Positions 17,224 to 25,729 of a stretch of DNA of 64,000 nt are shown piece by piece. The notes beneath the pieces are model-generated. The model saw only the letters and a list, made by a program, of their open reading frames with translations. It did no database searches and was not told where the DNA came from. The stretch is from contig NZ_JBHSNF010000001.1 in assembly GCF_042657065.1 (NCBI RefSeq), positions 124,001-188,000 on the forward strand. Direction: 5' to 3'. The stretch's first letter is position 1; every line of letters begins with the position of its first letter. This DNA is from Rhodanobacter ginsengisoli (lineage in GTDB: Bacteria > Pseudomonadota > Gammaproteobacteria > Xanthomonadales > Rhodanobacteraceae). The translations under genes were made by a program, and so were the position numbers.

Positions 17224-18259
17224 AACCCTGTCCGCAACCCGCCTGGCCCGCCACCGCGTCGTCGGTCTGCATGATGTCGGCATGCACGGTGCCGGCGTGT
17301 TCGACCACTTCCATCGGATGCAGGTTCAGGCGGCGGAACAGCGCGCGGTCGGCCGCCACGTCCGGATTGCCGGTGGTCAGCAGTTTCTCGCCGTAGAAGA
17401 TCGAGCCGGCGCCAGCGAAGAAGCACAGCGCCTGCACCGCATCGTCCATCTGCTGGCGCCCGGCGGAGAGCCGGATCACCGAGGCCGGCATCAGCAGCCG
17501 GGCCACCGCGATCGCGCGCACGAACTCGAACGGATCGAGTCTGTCGGCGTTGGCCAGCGGCGTACCGGGTACCGGCACCAGCTGGTTGATCGGCACCGAC
17601 TGCGGATGCGCGGGCAGGTTGGCCAGCGCCTGCAGCAGGCCGGCGCGCTGGTCGCGCGTCTCGCCCATACCGACGATGCCGCCGCAGCAGGTCTTCAGGC
17701 CGGCGTCGCGCACCTGCTCCAGCGTGCCCAGGCGGTCCTGGTATTCGCGGGTGTGGATGATCTCGCCGTAGAACTCCGGCGCGGTGTCGATGTTGTGGTT
17801 GTAGTAGTCCAGCCCCGCGTCCTTCAGCGCCTGCGCATGGCCGTCGCCGAGCATGCCCAGCGTGGCGCAGGTTTCCAGGCCCAGGCTCTTCACCGCGCTG
17901 ACGATCGCGGCGACCTTGGGGATGTCGCGGTCCTTCGGGCCGCGCCAGGCGGCGCCCATGCAGAAGCGGCTGGCGCCGGCGGCCTTGGCCGCGCGGGCGC
18001 GCTCCATCACCTCGTCGATCTCCATCAGCTTCTGCGCCGCCACGCCGGTGTCGTAGCGCGCCGCCTGCGGGCAGTAGGCGCAGTCCTCGGGGCAGCCGCC
18101 GGTCTTGATCGAGAGCAGGGTGGACACCTGCACCGCGTTCGGGTCATGGAGCGCGCGATGCACCTGATGCGCGCGATGCAGCAGCTCGTTGAACGGCAGG
18201 TCGAACAGCGCGGCCACCTCGGCGCGGGTCCAGTCGTGGCGGATGGTGGTGTCGAGCAT
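17201..18259 (-). CDS. bioB: Biotin synthase
   Basis: Radical-SAM enzyme (352 residues) that inserts sulfur into dethiobiotin. The radical-SAM [4Fe-4S] motif CPEDCAYCPQ (CxxxCxxC) is at about residues 57-66. Cluster ligands for the sacrificial [2Fe-2S] centre lie in later conserved segments (MGAAWRGP, LETCATLGML, TCCGGIVGMGET, and Arg in VIRLSAGRQQM). The C-terminus ends in a Cys/Gly-rich GCGQGCGCSTAA. The start at ATG 18259 follows GGGAG and matches the family length; the upstream 20 codons are not family-like. First gene of the biotin operon. Confidence 0.96.
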   Translation of the reverse strand: MLDTTIRHDWTRAEVAALFDLPFNELLHRAHQVHRALHDPNAVQVSTLLSIKTGGCPEDCAYCPQAARYDTGVAAQKLMEIDEVMERARAAKAAGASRFCMGAAWRGPKDRDIPKVAAIVSAVKSLGLETCATLGMLGDGHAQALKDAGLDYYNHNIDTAPEFYGEIIHTREYQDRLGTLEQVRDAGLKTCCGGIVGMGETRDQRAGLLQALANLPAHPQSVPINQLVPVPGTPLANADRLDPFEFVRAIAVARLLMPASVIRLSAGRQQMDDAVQALCFFAGAGSIFYGEKLLTTGNPDVAADRALFRRLNLHPMEVVEHAGTVHADIMQTDDAVAGQAGCGQGCGCSTAA

Positions 18260-18290
18260 GGAACGGCAACTCCCGGACGTGAGGCGCGGA

Positions 18291-18319
18291 AGTGTGGAAG
18301 CCGGCCCGGGGCGTGTCAA
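18291..18319 (-). promoter_or_regulatory. Predicted sigma-70 promoter of the biotin operon
   Basis: On the minus strand TTGACA (18319-18314) is followed after 17 bases by CACACT (18296-18291). The predicted start, near 18284, leaves about 25 bases before the bioB ATG. The -35 is perfect and the -10 is moderate. No obvious BirA operator was recognised. Confidence 0.55.
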
Positions 18320-18409
18320 CTCGATACGCGGTGGAATGGTTGACGAGGCATGATCGCCGTGCAGCCGCTACCATCGGGGCATCGGCATGGCGGATGGGGA
18401 GCGGATGGC

Positions 18410-18616
18410 ATGAGTGAAGGACAGGGCAGTACCGGCAACGTGCTCGCAGCCATCTGCAGCTTCTTCATTCCCGGACTGGGCCAGCTGGTGCAGGGACGCC
18501 TGTTGATGGCGGTCATCATGTTCGTGCTGGCCGCGCTGTTGTGGATCGTGCTGCTCGGCTGGCTGATCCACCTGTGGTCGATCCTCGACGCCGCGCTGTA
18601 CAAGCCGGCCGGCTGA
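18410..18616 (+). CDS. Small two-helix membrane protein
   Basis: 68-residue inner-membrane protein. After MSEGQGSTG it has two hydrophobic segments, VLAAICSFFIPGLGQLVQG and LMAVIMFVLAALLWIVLLGWLIHLW, ending in LDAALYKPAG. The IPGLGQLxQG pattern is common to small TM2/DUF5683-like proteins of unknown function. GGGGAG eight bases before ATG 18410 supports this start over the upstream in-frame ATG. It is divergent from bioB and just upstream of comF; no function is assigned. Confidence 0.75.
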   Translation: MSEGQGSTGNVLAAICSFFIPGLGQLVQGRLLMAVIMFVLAALLWIVLLGWLIHLWSILDAALYKPAG

Positions 18617-18640
18617 GCGGACATGCGCACGGAGGCGCTG

Positions 18641-19345
18641 ATGACCCTCTGGCAAGGCTGGCGGCATTTCGTGCTGCCACTGCGTTGCCTGCTGTGCGGC
18701 GCGGCGGGCGCCGATGGCCTCGACCTCTGTGCGGACTGCAATGCCGAACTGCCGCGCAACCGCCTTTGCTGTGCCCGTTGCGCGCTGCCGCTGGCGAGCG
18801 CGGCGCCGCTGTGCGGCGAATGTGTGCGCCGGGCGCCACCGTGGGATGCGGCGTGGGTGCCTTTCCGTTATGGCTGGCCACTGGATCGGCTGGAATCCCG
18901 CTACAAATTCGGCGCCGACCTGGCGGCCGGCCGCGTGCTGTCCACACTGTGGCAGCGCGAGCCCTGCCCGACCGTGTCGCCGCAACTGCTGCTGACGGTG
19001 CCACTGCACCGCAGCCGGCTTCGCCGGCGCGGCTACAACCAGTCGCTGGAACTGGCCAGGCCGCTGGCGCGCCGGCTGGGTGTGCCGATGCGTCACGATC
19101 TGCTGCAACGGATACGCGCCACCGAGGCACAGACCGAGCTCGACGCAACCCATCGCCGCCGAAATGTCCGCGGCGCCTTCGCGCTGCGAGAGGGGACCGT
19201 GCTACCCGCACATGTGGCTGTGCTCGACGACGTGATGACCACCGGTGCGACCGTGGCCGAGTGCGCGCGGGTGCTCAGGCGCGCGGGCGTGGCGAGGATC
19301 GACGTGTGGGCGCTGGCACGAGCACCGCGAGGTAGGAGCGCGTAG
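18641..19345 (+). CDS. comF: ComF family amidophosphoribosyltransferase-like protein
   Basis: ComF/GntX-type protein linked to DNA uptake during natural competence. The N-terminus carries two zinc-binding Cys pairs (CLLCGAAG, CADC, CARC, CGEC, residues ~16-66). The C-terminal phosphoribosyltransferase domain includes the PRPP loop VAVLDDVMTTGATV and the RGYNQSLELAR motif. The ATG at 18641 has GGAGG five bases upstream; an ATG six codons earlier (18623) is possible. The stop codon and last codons lie in REP sequence (see repeat 19342-19413), so the C-terminal GRSA is repeat-derived. Confidence 0.88.
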   Translation: MTLWQGWRHFVLPLRCLLCGAAGADGLDLCADCNAELPRNRLCCARCALPLASAAPLCGECVRRAPPWDAAWVPFRYGWPLDRLESRYKFGADLAAGRVLSTLWQREPCPTVSPQLLLTVPLHRSRLRRRGYNQSLELARPLARRLGVPMRHDLLQRIRATEAQTELDATHRRRNVRGAFALREGTVLPAHVAVLDDVMTTGATVAECARVLRRAGVARIDVWALARAPRGRSA

Positions 19346-19413
19346 GAGCGCACCCTGTGCGCGACGCCTTTCGTCACGACGCCAAAAGCATCGCGCACAG
19401 GGTGCGCTCCTAC
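19342..19413. repeat. REP pair / REPIN-like inverted repeat
   Basis: A perfect 23-bp inverted repeat (arms 19342-19364 and 19391-19413, starting GTAGGAGCGCACC) separated by 26 bases. A 10-base partial copy, GTAGGAGCGC, immediately precedes it at 19332-19341. The GTAGGAGCG...GCGCTCCTAC pattern is typical of REP/REPIN elements mobilised by RAYT transposases in Pseudomonas and Xanthomonadales. It fills the gap between convergent comF and ubiA and may end transcription of both. Confidence 0.88.
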
Positions 19414-19421
19414 AGGTGGTA

Positions 19422-20450
19422 TCAGCGCAGCGCGAGCGCCAGCACGATGCTGACCCACAGGGTCAGGCCCAACCAGTTGTTGTGGCGGAACGCAGCGAGG
19501 CAGGCGTCGCGCAGGCGGTCGCGGATCAGCCAGTGCTGGTAGCCGAACAGCCCGGCGGCGATCAGCAGGCCGAGCCAGTACGGCCAGCCCAGCGCGGCGC
19601 GCTGGCCGACGAACAGCATCGCCAGCAGGAACGTGCCCATCAGCATGCCGAGGATCGGCAGGTCGGCGTCGCCGAACAGGATCGCGGTGGACTTCGCGCC
19701 GGCCTTGAGGTCGTCCTCGCGGTCGACCATCGCGTATTCGGTGTCGTAGACCACCGACCAGAGGATGTTGCCGATGAACAGCAGCCAGCCCAGCGGCGGC
19801 ACCGTGTTCGACACCGCCGCGAACGCCATCGGGATCGACCAGCCGAACGCGGCGCCCAGCACCACCTGGGGCATGTAGGTGTAGCGCTTGCTGAACGGGT
19901 ACAGCGCGGCCAGCGCGGCGCCGGCGAACGACAGCTCGATGGTCAGCCGGTTGGTGAACAGCACCAGCACGAAGGCGAACAGCAGCAGCGCGGCGAACAC
20001 CAGCAAGGCCTCGCGCGGGCTGACCCGGCCCGCGGCGATCGGCCGCTCGGCCGTGCGCGCCACCTGCGGGTCGAGCTTGCGATCGGCGTAGTCGTTGATC
20101 GCGCAGCCGGCCGCTCGCATCGCGAACACGCCCAGGGTGAAGATGATCAACGGCTTCCACGGCGGGAAATCGCCGGCCGCCAGCCACAGCGCCCACCAGG
20201 TCGGCCACAGCAACAGCAGCGCGCCGACCGGGCGATCCATCCGGGTCAGTACCAGGTAATCCAGGGCCTTCTCGCGATAGCGCGGCGGCAGCTTGCGCAG
20301 CAGCCAGTGCAGCACCCGCGTGGCGTGGCTGGAACTGTCGGCCGGTTGCGCGGAGGTCCCGCTGGCGGGCTTTGGCATGCCGGGCCGCGGCCGGGCGGTG
20401 GATGGAGGCGCGGCGCTGCGCCGCTGGCGTTTGCGGGAAGTAGGGGCCAT
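19422..20450 (-). CDS. ubiA: 4-hydroxybenzoate polyprenyltransferase
   Basis: Inner-membrane prenyltransferase that attaches the polyprenyl chain to 4-hydroxybenzoate in ubiquinone synthesis. Both Asp-rich Mg-diphosphate motifs are present: NDYADRKLDPQ (about residue 118) and DTEYAMVDREDD (about 240). About eight or nine hydrophobic helices follow. The protein is 342 residues when begun at ATG 20450, i.e. it has a ~50-residue basic, Pro/Ser-rich N-terminal extension (TSRKRQRRSAAPPSTARPR) before the family region starting near LRKLPPRYREKALDYL. A shorter start at 20378 is possible; neither has a good ribosome site. Confidence 0.92.
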   Translation of the reverse strand: MAPTSRKRQRRSAAPPSTARPRPGMPKPASGTSAQPADSSSHATRVLHWLLRKLPPRYREKALDYLVLTRMDRPVGALLLLWPTWWALWLAAGDFPPWKPLIIFTLGVFAMRAAGCAINDYADRKLDPQVARTAERPIAAGRVSPREALLVFAALLLFAFVLVLFTNRLTIELSFAGAALAALYPFSKRYTYMPQVVLGAAFGWSIPMAFAAVSNTVPPLGWLLFIGNILWSVVYDTEYAMVDREDDLKAGAKSTAILFGDADLPILGMLMGTFLLAMLFVGQRAALGWPYWLGLLIAAGLFGYQHWLIRDRLRDACLAAFRHNNWLGLTLWVSIVLALALR

Positions 20451-20644
20451 GCAGTGGAGTCTAGCGCGCCGAAGCGCCCCGAACCGCGCGATGGGTCACT
20501 CGCGGGAGCTCCATGCGGCAGCCGTCGGCGCCGGACGGCTAAAGCCCGGCGCGCAGCGGCCGATAGCTCGGTTGGGCGACACCGCATTGGATGGCGCCGC
20601 GCAAGCGCGGGACCAGCGTCACGGTCCCGGCGCCTGGAACACCG

Positions 20645-21799
20645 ATGGTCGAGTGCGAAACAACTGAAAGGGATTCCGCGTCGTCGTTTTTCCCTGAAGC
20701 TGCCGATGATGCCGTGAGCAAGGCCGTGCCCCTCGCGGCCGCTCCTGCGGCAGGAGCCAGCCTGTTCGCGCATTCGCGCCTGCTCGATTCGGTGGCGGCG
20801 TTCACCCATCATCGCGATATCGATGCCCTCGATCACAGCCTGGCGCTGTCGCTGGCCGAGTTGTCGTCGGCGCAGAGCGTGTCCCTGGTGAAACGGGCCG
20901 TTGGCGGTACTCACGTGGACAGCATCGTGCAGTGCGCGCTGGACGAACAGGGTCACTATCAATTGCGGGCGATCGAGCCGCATGCGGCCGAACCCGCGTT
21001 GGAGCGAGTGAATCGCTGCATGGAGCAGCTGGAAGTCCACACCGAAATGATCCATGGCATGCATCGCCTGACCGTGCCGATGCTGCGCGATGGTCGTGCG
21101 ATCGGCGCGCTGGAGCTGGACAGCTGCATGCCTCCCGCTACCAGCCGCCCTCTCGTCGATGGTTTTGCGCGGATCTACTCCAACTACACCGGCCTGCTGC
21201 AGGAGAGCGAGCGCGACAAGCTGACCGGGCTGTACAACCGGCGCAGCCTGGAGCGTCAGCTGCAGCGGCTGCTGCAGCAGCATGAATCGACGCAGCCCCC
21301 GGTGGCGGAGCCGGAGCCCTCCCGGCCCGGCCCGTCGTCCGCGGGAGCGCCGCAGGTATGGCTGGCGATTCTCGACATCGACCATTTCAAGCACATCAAC
21401 GACACCTACGGGCATATCTATGGCGACGAGGTGATCCTGCTGCTGGCCCAGCAGATGCGTGCCTGCTTCCGCCGCAGCGACGTGCTGTTCCGCTTTGGCG
21501 GTGAAGAATTCGTCATCCTGTTCGCTGCGACCGATGAGGCCACGGTGCATGCCGTGCTCGAGCGCTTCCGCCAGCGCGTCGCCGAGTACGCCTTTCCCCA
21601 GGTCGGCCTGGTCACCGTCAGCATCGGCTACGCCCACGTCGGCGTGCACGACTATCCTGCCAGCGTGCTCGATCGCGCCGACAAGGCCTTGTACTTCGCC
21701 AAGAACAACGGTCGCAACAGCACGTACGGCTACGAGAGCCTGAGGGCTTCCGGCGCGGTGGGCCAGACTATGGCCCCGGGCGCGATCGACCTGTTCTGA
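20645..21799 (+). CDS. Diguanylate cyclase with N-terminal sensor (GAF-like) region
   Basis: Cytosolic c-di-GMP synthase. The N-terminal ~180 residues look like a GAF-type sensor (LTVPMLRDGRAIGALELDS, IYSNYTGLLQESERD). The GGDEF domain starts DKLTGLYNRRSLERQL and contains DIDHFKHINDTYGH, the active-site GGEEF (about residues 285-289), and the inhibitory RxxD site (RRSD, 276-279) five residues before it. A ~27-residue Pro/Ser/Gln-rich insert (about 211-237) splits the start of the GGDEF domain from the metal-binding DIDHF, which is unusual. Both key sites are intact, so it is probably active and product-inhibited. The start is uncertain: ATG 20645, or 20591 upstream. Confidence 0.88.
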   Translation: MVECETTERDSASSFFPEAADDAVSKAVPLAAAPAAGASLFAHSRLLDSVAAFTHHRDIDALDHSLALSLAELSSAQSVSLVKRAVGGTHVDSIVQCALDEQGHYQLRAIEPHAAEPALERVNRCMEQLEVHTEMIHGMHRLTVPMLRDGRAIGALELDSCMPPATSRPLVDGFARIYSNYTGLLQESERDKLTGLYNRRSLERQLQRLLQQHESTQPPVAEPEPSRPGPSSAGAPQVWLAILDIDHFKHINDTYGHIYGDEVILLLAQQMRACFRRSDVLFRFGGEEFVILFAATDEATVHAVLERFRQRVAEYAFPQVGLVTVSIGYAHVGVHDYPASVLDRADKALYFAKNNGRNSTYGYESLRASGAVGQTMAPGAIDLF

Positions 21800-21821
21800 G
21801 TGGGTGGCGTGGCCAGGCGGC

Positions 21822-23402
21822 TCAACTGCCCAGCAGCAGGCGATAGGCCGGGTGGTCGCTCTCGTTGCGATGCGGGTAGCCCAGGCTGGCGAGAAAGCGC
21901 TGGAACAGCACGAGTTCATGCGCGGGCACCTGGATGCCGACCAGGATGCGGCCGTAATCGGCCCCATGGTTGCGGTAGTGGAACAGGCTGACGTTCCAGT
22001 CCGGGTGGAGCTGGTCGAGGAAACGCACCAGCGCGCCGGGTCGCTCGGGAAATTCGAAGCGGTACAGCAGCTCGTCGCGCGCCAGCGGCGAGCGCCCGCC
22101 GATCATGTGGCGCAGATGCAGCTTGGCCAGCTCGTCGTCGGTGAGGTCGAGCACGTCGAAGGCCTGCGCCTGGAACGCCGCCACCAGCGCCTCGCGTTCG
22201 TCGCGGCTGGCAATCTGCACGCCGACGAAGATATGCGCCGAGCTGGCATCGCCGATGCGGTAGTTGAACTCGGTGATGCTGTGCTTGCCCAGGGCGGCAC
22301 AGAAGCGGCGGAAGCTGCCGCGCTCCTCCGGGATGGTCACCGCGAATATCGCCTCGCGCTGCTCGCCGAGCTCGGCGCGTTCGGCGACGAAGCGCAGCCG
22401 GTCGAAGTTCATGTTGGCGCCGGAGACCACCGCGACCAGTGCGCCTTCGGCCGGGGGATGGGCCGCGGCGTACTGCTTCAGTCCGGCCAGCGCCAGCGCG
22501 CCGGCCGGCTCCGGCACGCTGCGGGTTTCCTGATAGATGTCGCGGATCGCCGCGCAGATTTCGTCGGTGTCCACCCGCAGCATCGCGTCGACATGGCGCT
22601 GGCACAGTGCGAAGTTGAGTGAGCCGACCTGCTTCACCGCGGTGCCGTCGGAGAACAGGCCGACCTCGCCCAGCAGCACCCGCTCGCCGGCCTCCAGCGA
22701 GCGCGCCATCGCGTCCGAGTCGACCATCTGCACGCCGATCACCTGCACCTCGGGCCGCAACGACTTGATGCAGGCCGCCATGCCGGCCAGCAGTCCGCCG
22801 CCGCCCACCGGCACGAACACCGCCTGCAGCGGCCCGGGGTGCTGTTGCAGCAGCTCCAGCCCGACCGTGGCCTGGCCCGCGATCACGTCGATGTCGTCGA
22901 ACGGATGCACGAAGAGGCTGCCGCGCTCGGCCTGCAGCTGCGCCGCCGTCGCCTGCGCGTCGCTGTACGAGTCGCCGCTCAGCACGATCTGCACCGCGTT
23001 GCCACCGAGCCGCCGCACCGCGTCGACCTTCACCTGCGGCGCGGTCACCGGCATCACGATGGTGGCCTGGATACCGAGCCGGGCCGCCGCCAGCGCCACG
23101 CCCTGGGCATGGTTGCCGGCCGAGGCGGCGATCACCCCGCGCGCGCGCTGACCGGCGTCGAGCTGCACCATCCGGTTGTAGGCGCCGCGCAGCTTGAACG
23201 AGAACACCGGCTGCTGGTCCTCGCGCTTGAGCAGGACGCGACGGGTGAGCCGGGCGGACAGCAGCGGCGCCTCGTCCAGCGGGCTCACCCGGGCGACGTC
23301 GTAGACCCGCGCGCTCCGGGCACGCGCCAGCACTTCCGCGGCCCCGATCGGCGCGTCCGCCTCCACGGCGACCGAATCGAGGTGGGTGGCCGGGCAGTTC
23401 AT
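21822..23402 (-). CDS. ilvA: Threonine ammonia-lyase, biosynthetic
   Basis: PLP enzyme that deaminates threonine to 2-oxobutanoate, the first isoleucine step. The PLP lysine is Lys70 in PVFSFKLRGAYN; the glycine loop is PVGGGGLLAG. The C-terminal part from about residue 345 holds two ACT-like regulatory domains (AIFAVTIPEERGSFRRFC and LLYRFEFPERPGALVRFL), consistent with isoleucine feedback control. The length of 526 is normal for the long form. Last gene of the ilv block; its ATG overlaps the ilvM stop by four bases. Confidence 0.95.
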   Translation of the reverse strand: MNCPATHLDSVAVEADAPIGAAEVLARARSARVYDVARVSPLDEAPLLSARLTRRVLLKREDQQPVFSFKLRGAYNRMVQLDAGQRARGVIAASAGNHAQGVALAAARLGIQATIVMPVTAPQVKVDAVRRLGGNAVQIVLSGDSYSDAQATAAQLQAERGSLFVHPFDDIDVIAGQATVGLELLQQHPGPLQAVFVPVGGGGLLAGMAACIKSLRPEVQVIGVQMVDSDAMARSLEAGERVLLGEVGLFSDGTAVKQVGSLNFALCQRHVDAMLRVDTDEICAAIRDIYQETRSVPEPAGALALAGLKQYAAAHPPAEGALVAVVSGANMNFDRLRFVAERAELGEQREAIFAVTIPEERGSFRRFCAALGKHSITEFNYRIGDASSAHIFVGVQIASRDEREALVAAFQAQAFDVLDLTDDELAKLHLRHMIGGRSPLARDELLYRFEFPERPGALVRFLDQLHPDWNVSLFHYRNHGADYGRILVGIQVPAHELVLFQRFLASLGYPHRNESDHPAYRLLLGS

Positions 23403-23680
23403 GGTCGGCCGGCCAGGACGGGCCGATCCTCCTGCGCATTGTTGACCAGCGACAGCGTGCGCGCATCGAGCACGTCGATCAGCTTGCGCGTCTGCCGCAG
23501 GATCTGCTCAAGCATCGCGTCGTCGCCCTGCAGCACCAGGGTCAGCTGCGAAATCGCCGGGTCCGAGGTGGCGGCCACGGTGAGCGTATCGATATTGCAG
23601 TGACGCGCGGCGAACAGCCCGGCGACCCGGGCCAGGGCGCCGGATTCGTTCTGCAGCAGGATCGAGAGCGTGTGTTTCAT
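23399..23680 (-). CDS. ilvM: Acetolactate synthase small subunit, short single-ACT form
   Basis: 93-residue regulatory subunit made of one ACT domain (HTLSILLQNESGALARVAGLF, then CNIDTLTVAATSDPAISQLTLVLQG). It is comparable in size to IlvM rather than the ~160-residue IlvH/IlvN. It should pair with the large subunit encoded 50 bases upstream and set valine sensitivity. It overlaps ilvA by four bases. Confidence 0.9.
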   Translation of the reverse strand: MKHTLSILLQNESGALARVAGLFAARHCNIDTLTVAATSDPAISQLTLVLQGDDAMLEQILRQTRKLIDVLDARTLSLVNNAQEDRPVLAGRP

Positions 23681-23701
23681 GGGAACCTCGGGGCGGTCGG
23701 G

Positions 23702-23729
23702 CGATGGCCGGCACGGCAGCCGGCCATCG
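23702..23729. other. Perfect hairpin in the ilvG-ilvM gap
   Basis: 11-bp perfect inverted repeat CGATGGCCGGC with a six-base loop between the ilvG stop and the ilvM start. No T-run. More likely an mRNA stability or processing element than a terminator, because ilvM and ilvA have no other visible promoter. Confidence 0.55.
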
Positions 23730-23730
23730 T

Positions 23731-25608
23731 TCAGAACATGTCGTTGGCGGGATCGTCGGTGCCGGCGGCTTCCGTGCGCGCCGCGATGAAATCACCGGTG
23801 ATCATCTGCGCGTAGGTGGCGCCCGGGCCGACCATCGGATACACCCCGGCGTCGGGATCGATCATCACCTCGAGGAAGGCGGGGCCGTCGAAGGCGAGGA
23901 ACTCGGCGATCGTCTCGGCCAGGTCCTCCTTGCGCTCCAGCCGGCGCGCCCAGGCAAAGCCGTCCGCCTGCGCCGCCTTGACGAAATCCTTGCGGTGCAG
24001 GCTCTTGTCCGAGGAGGCGAAGCGACCCTTGAAGAACAGCTTCTGCCACTGCCGCACCATGCCGTCGCCGACGTTGTTGAGCACCACCACCTTGACCGGC
24101 AGGTCGTAGGTGGTGACGGTTTCCAGCTCGCCGATATTCATGCGGATGCTGGCATCGCCGTCGATGTCGATCACCAGCGCGCCGGGCCGGGCAAATTGCG
24201 CGCCGACGGCGGCGGGCAGGCCGAAGCCCATCGTGCCCATCGAGCCGGAAGTGAGCCAGTGGCGCGGGGCACGGAAGTCGAAATACTGTGCCGCCCACAT
24301 CTGGTGCTGGCCCACGCCGGTGCTGATGATGGCGCGACCGTCGGTGAGCCGGTTGATCGCCTCGATCACCGCGTTGGGCTGGATCAGCGGGTTGTCACGG
24401 TCGAAGTTCATCGCGTGCCTGCGCTTGAGTTCGGCGATGTGGGCATGCCAGGCCGGACGCTCCTTCTGCTGGCCGTGGGCGATGCCGTATTCGGTCAGCC
24501 GCTGCAGGCTGCGTGCCAGCGGGCCGACGTGATGCCAGTGCACCGCCTTGACCTTGCCGATCTCGGCCGGATCGATGTCGATCTGCGCGATGAACTTCGC
24601 CCCAGGGGCGAACTGGTCCGGCACGCCGGCGACCCGATCGTCGAAGCGCGCGCCCAGGGCCAGCACGAAGTCGCAGTCCTCCACCGCGTAGTTGGCGAAC
24701 GCGGTGCCATGCATGCCCAGCATGTGCAGCGACAGCGGGTCGGTGGTGTCCAGTGCGCCCAGCCCCATCAGGGTGGTGGTCACCGGCAGGCCGAACGCAT
24801 CGACGAAGGCGCGCAGCGCCGGTGCCGCCTCGGCCAGGATCACGCCGCCGCCGGCATAGATCAGCGGCCGCCGGGCGGCGCCCAGCGCGGCGAACAATGC
24901 GGCGCAGGCCTCGTCGTCCAGATGCGCCTCCTCGACCGCACGCAGCCGGGCGCGGTAGCCATACAACGGCAGCCGGCTGTTACCGTCGAAGCGTACCGGC
25001 GCGTTCTGCACGTTCTTTGGAATGTCGACCACCACCGGGCCGGGGCGACCGCTGCGGGCGATCTCGAACGCGCTGCGCAGGGTCGCTTCCAGCGCGTCCG
25101 CGTCGGTGACCAGGAAGACATGCTTGGCGCAGGCGCCCATGATGTTGCTGACCGGCGCCTCCTGGAACGCATCGCTGCCCAGCGAGGTGGTCGGCACCTG
25201 GCCGCAGATCACCACCATCGGGGTCGAGTCGGCCATCGCATCGCGCACCGGGGTGACCATGTTGGTGGCGCCCGGGCCGGAGGTCACCACGGCCACGCCG
25301 ACCTTGCCCGAGGCACGGGCAAAGCCGCTGGCCATGAAGCCGGCACCCTGTTCATTGGCCGGCACGATCAGCGGCATCGGCTCGCTGCCGTCGGCATTCA
25401 AATGTTCGGCGTTGTAACGGAACAGCGCGTCGTAGACCGGCAGGATCGCGCCGCCGGAATAGCCGAACAGCGCGGCCGCATGCTCGTCGGCCAGTACCTG
25501 CACGATCAGCTCGGCGCCACTCATCGACTGGTGGGCCAGCGCGTGCGTCGGCGGGCCGCTGACGGCGGGCCGGGGCGCGGGTGGTGCCTTTAGCAATTGC
25601 GTGGTCAC
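23731..25608 (-). CDS. ilvG: Acetolactate synthase large (catalytic) subunit
   Basis: ThDP-, FAD- and Mg-dependent enzyme that makes acetolactate or acetohydroxybutyrate for Val/Leu/Ile. The catalytic Glu lies in IVPANEQGAGFMASGFARASG. The ThDP-binding motif starts IDGDASIRMN and ends NNVGDG. The FAD region includes ARFDDRVAGVP. The start is set at GTG 25608, with AGGGA about ten bases upstream, giving 625 residues. The family-like part begins near HQSMSGAELIVQVL (about residue 29), so the first 28 residues are an extension. The gene could equally be named ilvB; ilvG is used because of the adjacent short ilvM. Confidence 0.94.
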   Translation of the reverse strand: MTTQLLKAPPAPRPAVSGPPTHALAHQSMSGAELIVQVLADEHAAALFGYSGGAILPVYDALFRYNAEHLNADGSEPMPLIVPANEQGAGFMASGFARASGKVGVAVVTSGPGATNMVTPVRDAMADSTPMVVICGQVPTTSLGSDAFQEAPVSNIMGACAKHVFLVTDADALEATLRSAFEIARSGRPGPVVVDIPKNVQNAPVRFDGNSRLPLYGYRARLRAVEEAHLDDEACAALFAALGAARRPLIYAGGGVILAEAAPALRAFVDAFGLPVTTTLMGLGALDTTDPLSLHMLGMHGTAFANYAVEDCDFVLALGARFDDRVAGVPDQFAPGAKFIAQIDIDPAEIGKVKAVHWHHVGPLARSLQRLTEYGIAHGQQKERPAWHAHIAELKRRHAMNFDRDNPLIQPNAVIEAINRLTDGRAIISTGVGQHQMWAAQYFDFRAPRHWLTSGSMGTMGFGLPAAVGAQFARPGALVIDIDGDASIRMNIGELETVTTYDLPVKVVVLNNVGDGMVRQWQKLFFKGRFASSDKSLHRKDFVKAAQADGFAWARRLERKEDLAETIAEFLAFDGPAFLEVMIDPDAGVYPMVGPGATYAQMITGDFIAARTEAAGTDDPANDMF

Positions 25609-25662
25609 TATGCGGAATTCCCTGGGTGAGGCGGCCCCGATCGAGGCCGCCCTGATTGAGCC

Positions 25663-25716
25663 CACGGCAGCCGGGCTGCCGTGAACCGCCGCGCCGGCAC
25701 GTCGCGCCGGCGCGGC
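25663..25716. other. Two tandem hairpins in the ilvC-ilvG gap
   Basis: In the 121-base gap two perfect hairpins lie side by side: CACGGCAGC/GCTGCCGTG (25663-25683, loop 3) and GCCGCGCCGGC/GCCGGCGCGGC (25688-25716, loop 7). A weaker one (GGCGGCC/GGCCGCC) lies at 25630-25651. None has a T-run. They may protect ilvC mRNA or set different ilvC and ilvG expression levels. Confidence 0.55.
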
Positions 25717-25729
25717 AACCGGCCGGGTG

